Assembly: GCA_905235695.1 (NCBI GenBank)
Contig: CAJOMW010000040.1
Span: 1 to 8,766, forward strand
Length of the DNA stretch: 8,766 nucleotides
Direction of reading: 5' to 3'
From: an uncultured Clostridia bacterium
GTDB taxonomy: Bacteria > Bacillota > Clostridia > Oscillospirales > CAG-382
Shown here piece by piece: positions 1 through 5,352 of this stretch. Numbering within the stretch: position 1 is the stretch's first letter; each line of letters opens with the position of its first letter. The translations under genes and the position numbers were made by a program. The notes beneath the pieces were generated by a model. That model was not told where the DNA came from. It did not search any database and worked only from the letters and a program-made list of their open reading frames with translations.

Positions 1-484
1 GGCTGAGGGCATATATCAGATGATACAGGTCTACGGCATGAGTCAGGAAGAGGCGGCGAAAATGCTGGGAAAGAGCCAGTCCGCCATAGCGAACAAGCTG
101 AGGATACTGAGACTGCCCGGCGAGTTGCTTTTTGTTATAAGAGAAAACGGACTGACCGAACGCCACGCAAGGGCGCTTCTGAGGCTCGACAACGACGCGG
201 ACAGGATAAAGGTCTTGGAGCAGGTGATAAGGAGAAATCTGAACGTAGACGCCACGGAAAAGTTTATAGACAAGTACATAGAAAACAAAAAAAGCACGGC
301 GGAGAGCTCCGCCGCGCCGATTTACGCTATTAAGGATATAAGACTGTTTTTAAACACGATCAGCCACGGGATGGACGTAATGAGGCAGTCGGGCATCCCC
401 GCGGAATACGGCAGGGACGATACGGATTCGGAAATAGTGCTGACGATAAGGATACCGAAGAACTCAAAACCGGCGGCTAGCTGA
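1..484 (+). CDS. noc: Nucleoid occlusion protein Noc (ParB family), 5' end outside window
   Basis: The reading frame is open from the window edge (codons start at base 2) to a TGA at 482-484, so only the C-terminal part of about 160 residues is present and the N-terminal ParB/Spo0J CTP-binding domain lies upstream. The visible part begins in the ParB helix-turn-helix: GMSQEEAAKMLGKSQSAIAN followed by a KLRILRLP helix. It continues with the 'LTERHARALLRL' helix, a linker, and a C-terminal dimerisation segment (KDIRLFLNTISHGMDVM ... IVLTIRIPK). The KSQSxIANKLR recognition region and this C-terminus resemble Noc more than chromosomal ParB. In known members Noc binds palindromic sites around the chromosome, spreads using CTP, associates with the membrane and blocks Z-ring assembly over the nucleoid. 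No Noc-binding or parS palindrome was seen in the window. The ATG at 20 is internal, not the start. It converges on the RluA gene and overlaps its stop by 8 bp. Confidence 0.85.
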   Translation, partial: AEGIYQMIQVYGMSQEEAAKMLGKSQSAIANKLRILRLPGELLFVIRENGLTERHARALLRLDNDADRIKVLEQVIRRNLNVDATEKFIDKYIENKKSTAESSAAPIYAIKDIRLFLNTISHGMDVMRQSGIPAEYGRDDTDSEIVLTIRIPKNSKPAAS

Positions 485-1476
485 TGACCTCGCCGAGGTG
501 TGAGAGCACGTTTACAAAATAGTCCGGCAGGGGGGTGGTGAGAGTTATCAGTTCACCGCTTTTCGGGTGGATGAAAGACAGCTCCCTTGCGTGAAGGCAC
601 TGTCCTTCGAGGCCTTTTTCCGGCTTTTTGCGGCCGTAGACCATGTCGCCGATTATCGGGTGGCCTATATATGCGAGGTGCGCCCTTATCTGGTGCGTTC
701 TGCCCGTTATCAGCTCGACTTCGAGCAGTGCCTTGTCGGGATATGTCTTTTTGACCTCGTATTTCGTTATTACCGTCTTTATATCGTCGTCGTATTTGAT
801 ATGCATAGCTCTTTTTGCGAAAGATATACACCCTGTTTTCCTTTTGGTCTTTATACAGATAATCCCGGAGCGTCGCACTCTTTTTTTCGGGCACGCCGTA
901 AACGACGCAGAGATACTTTTTGTGCAGCTCTCTGTCCTTTATCTTTTGGTTGAGTATGGCGAGCGATTTTGCGTTTTTCGCCGCTATGACTATGCCGCAG
1001 GTATTTCTGTCGAGCCTGTTGCAAAGGGATGGTGCAAAGGAGTTCTGACGGGTGGGATCATATTCGCCCTTCTTGTAGAGATATCCGCAGAGACGGTCTA
1101 CGAGTGTGGTCTCGCCTTCCCTGCCGTCGCCTGTGTGGACAAGCTCCCCCTGGGGCTTGTCTATAAGGATGATATTCTCATCCTCGTACACTATCTCCTC
1201 TTCTTTCAGGTCAAGCCGCGGCGATTCAAAGTCGGCTGCCTTACGCTCCTTTTTTCCGTCGTCGAAAAACTCGTCGGAAATATAGAGCTGTATTTCATCG
1301 CCTTCCTGTACCCTCGTCCCGGGCTCGGCTTTTTTTCCGCAGAGCTTTATGCGCTTTGTTCTGAGAAGCTTATAGAGGAGCGGATCGGGAATATTGCAAA
1401 GCGTCTTTTGCAAGAGCTTGTCCATTCGCTTGCCGTCATCGTCTTTTGTGACAACTATCGTTCTTATGAAAAACAT
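477..1476 (-). CDS. RluA-family 23S rRNA/tRNA pseudouridine synthase, interrupted by a +1 frameshift
   Basis: This enzyme family isomerises specific uridines to pseudouridine in 23S rRNA or tRNA. Two - strand frames together make one protein. Frame 1 (1476 to about 820) has an N-terminal S4 RNA-binding domain (residues about 12-68, KRMDKLLQKTL...VQEGDEIQLYI), then the start of the catalytic domain with IDKPQGELVHTGDG and the motif-II box NRLDRNTCG, whose D156 is the expected catalytic aspartate. Frame 2 (about 820 to 477) carries the rest: VITKYEV, LITGRTHQIRAHLAYIGHPI and the C-terminal HARELSFIHP segment. The span is 1000 nt; removing one base gives 999 nt and a 332-residue protein, normal for the family. 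As read, translation of frame 1 leaves the conserved sequence after about residue 218 and stops at 553. The ATG at 1476 is preceded by AGAAGG at short spacing and by a consensus promoter. The exact substrate (RluB/C/D-like) cannot be assigned. All motifs are intact, so the break is either recent or a sequence error. Confidence 0.85.
812..826 (-). other. Frameshift site in the pseudouridine synthase gene
   Basis: Upstream of this point conserved residues are read in one frame (...DQKENRVYI). Downstream they are read in the frame beginning one base later (AKRAMHIKYDDDIKTVITKY). The - strand here reads ATCTTTCGCAAAAAGAGC, so one surplus base in the five-A run (812-816 on +) or the three-T run (820-822) would explain the break. 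A -1 slip on A-AAA-AAG would go the wrong way, because a +1 shift is needed, and a five-A run is short for transcriptional slippage. I infer a point insertion, or an assembly or homopolymer error, rather than programmed recoding. Confidence 0.75.
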
Positions 1477-1493
1477 TCCCTTCTTTTTCTTTC

Positions 1494-1522
1494 ATTATAT
1501 GACAAAAGCCCCGTTTTGTCAA
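1494..1522 (-). promoter_or_regulatory. Consensus sigma-A promoter for the RluA-family gene, with overlapping dyad
   Basis: On the - strand a perfect -35 TTGACA (1522-1517) is followed by exactly 17 nt and a perfect -10 TATAAT (1499-1494). Transcription should start about 7 nt downstream, leaving a leader of only about 10-12 nt before the ATG at 1476. An 8-bp perfect inverted repeat, TGACAAAA (1500-1507) and TTTTGTCA (1514-1521) around GCCCCG, covers most of the -35 and the whole spacer, where a repressor would bind. It gives the RluA gene its own transcription start, separate from the RNA gene that terminates just upstream. Confidence 0.8.
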
Positions 1523-1527
1523 CCGTT

Positions 1528-1559
1528 AACAAAAGAGCGAAGAGCCGTCAGCCCTTCGC
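1528..1559 (-). terminator. Intrinsic terminator of the structured RNA gene
   Basis: On the - strand GCGAAGGGC (1559-1551), loop TGACG and GCTCTTCGC (1545-1537) form a 9-bp stem with one G-U pair, followed directly by TCTTTTGTT. It closes the transcript of the RNA gene and separates it from the RluA promoter that begins 6 nt further on. Confidence 0.75.
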
Positions 1560-1815
1560 AAGCGTTTTGAAATTTTATGCCGGGGAGCCGTGTGGATGCC
1601 AAGGAAAACCCTGCCTTAGCAAGGGTGGTGCCCTATCCGCCGCTCTGTGCTCCCAACATCCGGCGTTCTCCGGTCCTTTTTCCGACCTGTTTCATTCGGG
1701 AATCGGGAGAAGCCGGGAGGTCTGCATCCCGCTTCCGGAATCACGGGCTCCAATTTCGTGATGTGGGTTTATAGAAGCAAACATCACGAACCCTCCAGCG
1801 TATTAACTTTATCCG
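1530..1815 (-). ncRNA. ssrS: Structured non-coding RNA, probable 6S RNA (ssrS)
   Basis: The 372 bases between the DUF1292 gene and the RluA gene hold no convincing protein gene but are strongly structured on the - strand. In transcript order I see the following elements. A closing helix GCTGG/CCGGC (1799-1795 with 1583-1579). A perfect 10-bp hairpin TTCGTGATGT/ACATCACGAA (1790-1781 with 1764-1755) with a 16-nt loop containing CTATAAACCC. A stem GGAGCC-c-GTG/CAC-GGCTCC (1751-1742 with 1592-1584). A stem GGATGC/GCATCC (1729-1724 with 1599-1594). A long arm CTCCCGGCTTCTCC paired with GGAGAA-c-GCCGG (1719-1706 with 1671-1660). The 3' side also carries a small hairpin, CCTT-GCT-AAGG. A terminator ends the transcript. 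A rod with an internal bubble bearing a 3'-side hairpin fits 6S RNA, which binds and inhibits the housekeeping RNA polymerase holoenzyme. From memory, Firmicute 6S genes often lie near rarA (yrvN), as here. The full transcript of about 280 nt is long for 6S, and I could not align it to a reference. SRP RNA, RNase P RNA and tmRNA signatures are absent. Confidence 0.6.
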
Positions 1816-1821
1816 CATTTT

Positions 1822-1827
1822 ATTATA
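1822..1827 (-). promoter_or_regulatory. Candidate -10 element for the structured RNA
   Basis: A perfect TATAAT lies on the - strand between the DUF1292 stop and the first helix of the RNA. It would place the 5' end near 1815. No good TTGACA sits 16-18 nt upstream (the best reads are AGTATA or GTATAA), so a full promoter is not shown. A partial extended element, TGCA before TATAAT, is off by one base. Confidence 0.4.
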
Positions 1828-1848
1828 TGCAGACGCCTTCGCTTTATA

Positions 1849-2151
1849 CTACTCGGCGTCCTCCTGAGATGCGTCGTAGTCTATCTCGGACATAAACTCG
1901 TCTTCAAATGCATCGGCGGCTCTGTCAAACTCTTCGTCGTCCTCGATAGTGACGAGTATCTCCTCGCCGTCCTCATCGGTTACGATTTTGAGGATAACGT
2001 ATTCCTCCTCATTTCCCTCGACCGGGATAAGGGCAACGTAGGTGTTGTCTTCGAGCTCTATTCTGCCTATAAACTCAAAATCGCTCTCGTTTCCGTCCTC
2101 GTCCGTAAGCGTGAAAACTTCCTGTTCGTATTCAAAAGTCTCATCTGACAT
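1849..2151 (-). CDS. DUF1292 family small acidic protein
   Basis: The protein has 100 residues, starting MSDETFEYEQEVFTLTDEDG. It matches the DUF1292 pattern: a FTLTDEDGNE strand, an IELEDNTYVALIPVEGNEEE segment, an ILKIVTDEDGEEILVTIED segment and an acidic tail (EDEFMSEIDYDASQEDAE). By my count 39 residues are Asp or Glu and only 3 are Arg or Lys. It is presumably cytosolic; the family's function is not established (B. subtilis YrzB is a relative, usually encoded near yrrK/yrzL). I chose this start because GGAGTG lies 8 nt upstream of it. The upstream in-frame ATG at 2169 has no ribosome binding site. It has its own promoter at 2183-2211 and no strong terminator before the RNA gene, so some read-through into the RNA is possible. 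Confidence 0.88.
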   Translation of the reverse strand: MSDETFEYEQEVFTLTDEDGNESDFEFIGRIELEDNTYVALIPVEGNEEEYVILKIVTDEDGEEILVTIEDDEEFDRAADAFEDEFMSEIDYDASQEDAE

Positions 2152-2182
2152 AGAATTCACTCCATTCATTGGTTGTATAGAT

Positions 2183-2211
2183 ATTTTATATTATTTTTTC
2201 TCGTCTGTCAA
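2183..2211 (-). promoter_or_regulatory. Sigma-A promoter for the DUF1292 gene
   Basis: On the - strand TTGACA (2211-2206), a 17-nt spacer and TAAAAT (2188-2183) precede the DUF1292 ribosome binding site by a short A/T-rich leader. The -35 is perfect and the -10 matches five of six positions. Confidence 0.7.
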
Positions 2212-2281
2212 GTACTATGCTTCAAAAAAGAGCTGTTTTATACTACATTTTGTGACAAAAACCGCTGCTTTTGCATATATT

Positions 2282-2311
2282 TTGACAAAATATGCGTTTT
2301 ATACCGCATAT
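2282..2311 (-). terminator. rarA: Possible intrinsic terminator downstream of rarA
   Basis: On the - strand ATATGCG (2311-2305), an 8-nt loop and CGCATAT (2296-2290) form a 7-bp perfect stem followed by TTTTGTC. It sits about 40 nt after the rarA stop. The stem is A/T-rich and the T run is short, so it is probably weak. Confidence 0.4.
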
Positions 2312-2353
2312 AGCCGTTTCCCACACTGCCCATATTCTTAAAGACTGTAGAAA

Positions 2354-3604
2354 CTACTTGATTTTGTCCCAGTATTCCTTAGCGGCTTTTTCCGTCTTAT
2401 TATCTCCGTACTCGTAGTACTTTCTGTCCTTTATGTCGTCCGGAAGATACTGCTGAGGATAGTAGTGATTCGGATATTCATGCGGATAGACGTACTCTTT
2501 GTTCTTGTTTGCTGACGGCTGATACGAGTCGCGTATATAGTCGGGCATATTTGCGCCGAGGCCTGCGTGAATATCCTTTGCCGCCGCAGAGTATGCGAGA
2601 TATGCGGAATTGGACTTCGGAAGCGTAGCGAGGAATATCACAGCCTCCGCAAGCGGAAGCCTTGCTTCGGGAAGTCCGAGCTGAAGAGCGTTGTCACAGC
2701 AAGCCTTTACTACGACCGCCGCCATTGGATACGCAAGACCTATGTCCTCGGACGCTATGACGAGAAGTCTCCTTATCGGCGAGAGAAGATCCCCCGCCTC
2801 GAGCATTTTCGCAAGGTAGAATATCGCCGCATTCTCATCCGAGCCTCGTATCGACTTCTGAAAGGCGGACATCAGGTCGTAGTGCTCGTCGCCGTCCTTG
2901 TCCATTTTGAGAGAGTAGGCGGATATGCCCTGAGACGCAAAGTCGGGCGTCATCTTGCTTCCCTGCGCCGCATAGCACAGCTCGAGCGCACCGATTGCGC
3001 GCCTTACGTCGCCTCCGGCGCACTTGGATATATAAGTCAGCGTCTCGTCTGCATTTTTCGGTATTTCTTCCGGCTCCGAGCCGTTTTTCTCGCTCTCAAG
3101 CAACTTATAAGCGCGTACCAGCGCCTTCTTTATTTCCGACGATTCGACCGACTTGAACTCGAACACCGAGCATCTCGAAAGCACCGCCGGGTACACCGAA
3201 AAATACGGGTTGTCCGTCGTCGAGCAGATAAGAGTTATCCTGCCGTCTTCTATAAATTCGAGCAGGCTCTGCTGCTGCTTTTTGTTGAAGTACTGTATCT
3301 CGTCGATATACAGAAGTATGCCGTCCGAGCCGAACATCGTATCGGTCTCCTCTATGACGCTCTTTATGTCGGAGAGCGAGCCGTTTGTCGCATTTATCTT
3401 TCGCATGGTCATTCCGGCGTTTTTTGCGATGATGTTCGCAACGGTCGTCTTTCCCGTGCCGGAGGGACCGTAAAAGACCATGTTCGGTATCTTTCCGTTT
3501 TCTATCGCCTTTGCAAGCAGTGAATTTTCGGACAGAAGATGCTTTTGTCCAACAACTTCAGAAAGCTTTGAAGGGCGAATCTTATCCGCAAGCGGAGAAG
3601 GCAT
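2354..3604 (-). CDS. rarA: Replication-associated recombination protein RarA (MgsA/YrvN) AAA+ ATPase
   Basis: RarA is a homotetrameric AAA+ ATPase of the clamp-loader clade that acts at stalled replication forks and interacts with single-strand binding protein. The 416-residue product has the usual length. It opens with PLADKIRPSKLSEVVGQKHL, then Walker A GPSGTGKT (residues 46-53), Walker B ILLYIDE with DEIQ (96-104), a sensor-1 STTDNP segment (128-133), the SRC arginine-finger motif (143-145), and the GGDVRRAIGALE sensor-2 helix. The MgsA C-terminal domain follows, with DLMSAFQKSIRGSDENAA, RRLLVIASEDIGLAYP and the terminal YPHEYPNHYYPQQYLPD box. The start chosen has AAAGGAG 8 nt upstream. 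The ATG at 3610 is only 2 nt from the same GGAG and the one at 3637 has no site. A TTGACA at 3672-3667 lies upstream but no matching -10 was found, so it may be read from its own weak promoter or from the ABC operon. Confidence 0.95.
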   Translation of the reverse strand: MPSPLADKIRPSKLSEVVGQKHLLSENSLLAKAIENGKIPNMVFYGPSGTGKTTVANIIAKNAGMTMRKINATNGSLSDIKSVIEETDTMFGSDGILLYIDEIQYFNKKQQQSLLEFIEDGRITLICSTTDNPYFSVYPAVLSRCSVFEFKSVESSEIKKALVRAYKLLESEKNGSEPEEIPKNADETLTYISKCAGGDVRRAIGALELCYAAQGSKMTPDFASQGISAYSLKMDKDGDEHYDLMSAFQKSIRGSDENAAIFYLAKMLEAGDLLSPIRRLLVIASEDIGLAYPMAAVVVKACCDNALQLGLPEARLPLAEAVIFLATLPKSNSAYLAYSAAAKDIHAGLGANMPDYIRDSYQPSANKNKEYVYPHEYPNHYYPQQYLPDDIKDRKYYEYGDNKTEKAAKEYWDKIK

Positions 3605-3732
3605 CGGCATAGCTCCTTTCTCTTGTTTTTTATACATAGTGTTCCGTCAGACGCGATATAGCGCTCTGTCAAGGCAAAATCGGTATTTTCCGTCGAAATC
3701 GGCAAGCCCTGCCCGGTTTTCTTTTTCGCCTA

Positions 3733-5352
3733 TCAGTAATTTGCCTCTATTTTTTCTCCGCGAAGCAGCATTAGAAGTCTCTCTGCTATTGCGGTGACGT
3801 ACGAGCGGTTGGTGTAGAACTCGCTCGAAGAGTCGAGCGTTATGAGCGCACGCGTGGTTGAGATCGTGCTGAAGGTATAGGTGTGCTCCTCGCCGTAGAC
3901 CGATCTTACGGTAAACGAAAGCTCCTCGGAGCCCGTAACGTCGCTCTCGGCGGCATATCCCTCTATCTTTACGGATAAAAGCGAGATGAAGAACTGCCTA
4001 AACGACGAAGCGTCGACAGTAAGTCCCGTTGTAAGCTCGGTTACCTTCAGGTCGCTTCCCTCTCCCTCGAGGACGAATCTGCACGAAGCGTCTTCTGTCT
4101 TAACGTCTATCTGAGACACGTTCTTTATGTTCATCTGGAAAACATTTTCGTCTATGAAGTCCATAAGCTCGTAATCGAGGAAGGGTGCCGATGAGACGGG
4201 GAGAAGCACTATGGTATCCATATATTCGGAGTATGCGTAGTAAGTCTTGCCGGAGGCGGCGCTTGTAAACGAATTGCCCGTCAGGAATCTCGACTCCTTG
4301 CCTTCCACCTTATAATACACGTCGTTTGAGGGATTATCAAATCCGTATTTTTCAAAAAGCTCAGCCGCCCTGTCTAATCCGCCGTTAAGGACATTCTTCT
4401 CGATAACCTTGGTGCCGGACAGGCTTTGAAGGGATGCGAGAGCGTCGTAATAGTTTGAGAGCGAGGCGGAATAGCTTGCCGGGAACGAGAGCTTGTGAAG
4501 GTCGGTGTCGCCCGTGCCCTCGCGCCGGTCTTCCGGGACGATATGGCTCTTTATGAACGGCTGACCAAATCTGTCTATATCAAATTCTTCCATGTACTGA
4601 TACTCGTTCTGAGTGAGAGCTTCGGCGATTATAGGGCTGTACAGGGAGTACTCGTCGTCAAAGAACACGGCAAGAGACGTATCGACGACGTACACAAACG
4701 GCTTGCCGTCAAGTCTCGCATAATACGAATCCCCCGAGAGCAGCATATTTCCTATATACACTTTATAGACGTCTCCGCCGGAGGAGGTCACCGTAAAAGA
4801 AGCGGGGTTATCGCCTTTGCTCAGTCCAAACGGGGAAAGAGACTCTTCGGACGTGTATCTTCCCTCTATTTTCTGAAGCGCCAGCGTGTATCTCGACTGA
4901 AATCTTATCTGCGCCATCTGCTGTGCGTCATAAAGGAGCATTTCCCCGCCCCTTACGAGGTATTCGCCGGTATATGTGTCAAGGTAGACCTCGTATTCGC
5001 CGTGGGAATTTTCGACCTTTACGCTCACAAGCTCGTCAGCAGCGACCTCCGGGAACATAAAAGGGCGCGACGAGTAGGTTATCTTGCTGTCGGAGTCTAC
5101 TTTTACGCTGTCTTCCGTTCTCTCAACTACGTTTACCCTGCTTCCGTTTTCGGTTGAATACATATATTCGAGAAGGTCTCCGTCTTCGTCATAAAGCGGC
5201 AGTGTAAGAGAGTAGTCGCTGTGCAAATTTACGAGAACGGCGTAAAGTGCGCCGAGTACTGCCGCAAGTGCGGCAAGTATGATGATCAGTGTCTTCTGCC
5301 TGCCAAGCGTCGTCTTTTTGTTTTTTTCCGTATTGTTCAAGTTTTCAGCCAT
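3733..5352 (-). CDS. DUF4340 domain-containing membrane-anchored protein of the ABC operon
   Basis: The protein has 539 residues: a short charged N-terminus (MAENLNNTEKNKKTTLGRQK), one membrane helix at about 19-42 (LIIILAALAAVLGALYAVLV), and a long extracytoplasmic region with no further membrane segment. The middle matches the DUF4340 pattern: a SPFGLSKGDNPASFTVTSSG stretch, then YKVYIGNMLLSGDSYYARLD and KPFVYVVDTSLAVFFDD. A second repeat-like part begins near residue 310 (GLDRAAELFEKYGFDN...YYKVEG). DUF4340 proteins are commonly encoded beside GldG-like proteins and are thought to be surface or periplasm-facing accessory subunits; the biochemical role is unknown. Its ATG overlaps the preceding GldG-like stop (TAATG), which implies translational coupling, with AGGAAG as the probable ribosome binding site inside the upstream gene. 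It is the last gene of the operon. No convincing terminator follows. Confidence 0.82.
   Translation of the reverse strand: MAENLNNTEKNKKTTLGRQKTLIIILAALAAVLGALYAVLVNLHSDYSLTLPLYDEDGDLLEYMYSTENGSRVNVVERTEDSVKVDSDSKITYSSRPFMFPEVAADELVSVKVENSHGEYEVYLDTYTGEYLVRGGEMLLYDAQQMAQIRFQSRYTLALQKIEGRYTSEESLSPFGLSKGDNPASFTVTSSGGDVYKVYIGNMLLSGDSYYARLDGKPFVYVVDTSLAVFFDDEYSLYSPIIAEALTQNEYQYMEEFDIDRFGQPFIKSHIVPEDRREGTGDTDLHKLSFPASYSASLSNYYDALASLQSLSGTKVIEKNVLNGGLDRAAELFEKYGFDNPSNDVYYKVEGKESRFLTGNSFTSAASGKTYYAYSEYMDTIVLLPVSSAPFLDYELMDFIDENVFQMNIKNVSQIDVKTEDASCRFVLEGEGSDLKVTELTTGLTVDASSFRQFFISLLSVKIEGYAAESDVTGSEELSFTVRSVYGEEHTYTFSTISTTRALITLDSSSEFYTNRSYVTAIAERLLMLLRGEKIEANY

Noticed and set aside
812..822. Programmed -1 frameshift at A-AAA-AAG in the RluA gene
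   Set aside because: The downstream conserved frame requires a +1 shift, not -1, and no slow codon or stop sits at the junction.
643..1761. Long + strand open frame of 372 codons
   Set aside because: It is antisense to the RluA-family gene and the RNA, has no family resemblance, and has no ribosome binding site worth calling. It is a shadow frame.
1530..1815. SRP (4.5S) RNA, RNase P RNA or tmRNA as identity of the structured RNA
   Set aside because: The SRP GGAAGGAAGCAGC-type helix 8, the RNase P conserved core (GAGGAAAGTCC-like) and the tmRNA tRNA-like ends are all absent. The GGTCGGAAAAAGGACC hairpin only superficially recalls SRP.
1477..1848. The structured region as a riboswitch leader of the RluA gene
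   Set aside because: A full consensus promoter lies after the terminator and directly before the RluA ATG, so the gene does not need the upstream RNA. I cannot fully exclude read-through.
1832..1860. GACGCC/GGCGTC inverted repeat as terminator of the DUF1292 gene
   Set aside because: Only 6 bp with a 17-nt loop, part of it in coding sequence, and no T run follows on the - strand.
2567..3523. Long + strand open frame opposite rarA
   Set aside because: It lies wholly within the well-supported rarA coding sequence in the antisense direction, and its composition is rich in Arg, Tyr and Leu as expected of a shadow.
3667..3672. TTGACA as part of a rarA promoter
   Set aside because: No -10-like hexamer occurs at 15-19 nt; the nearest TATAAA is about 30 nt away.
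3690..3732. Small hairpin GGCA...TGCC after the DUF4340 gene as operon terminator
   Set aside because: The stem is 4-5 bp and is followed by GATTTCG rather than a T tract. Not supported.
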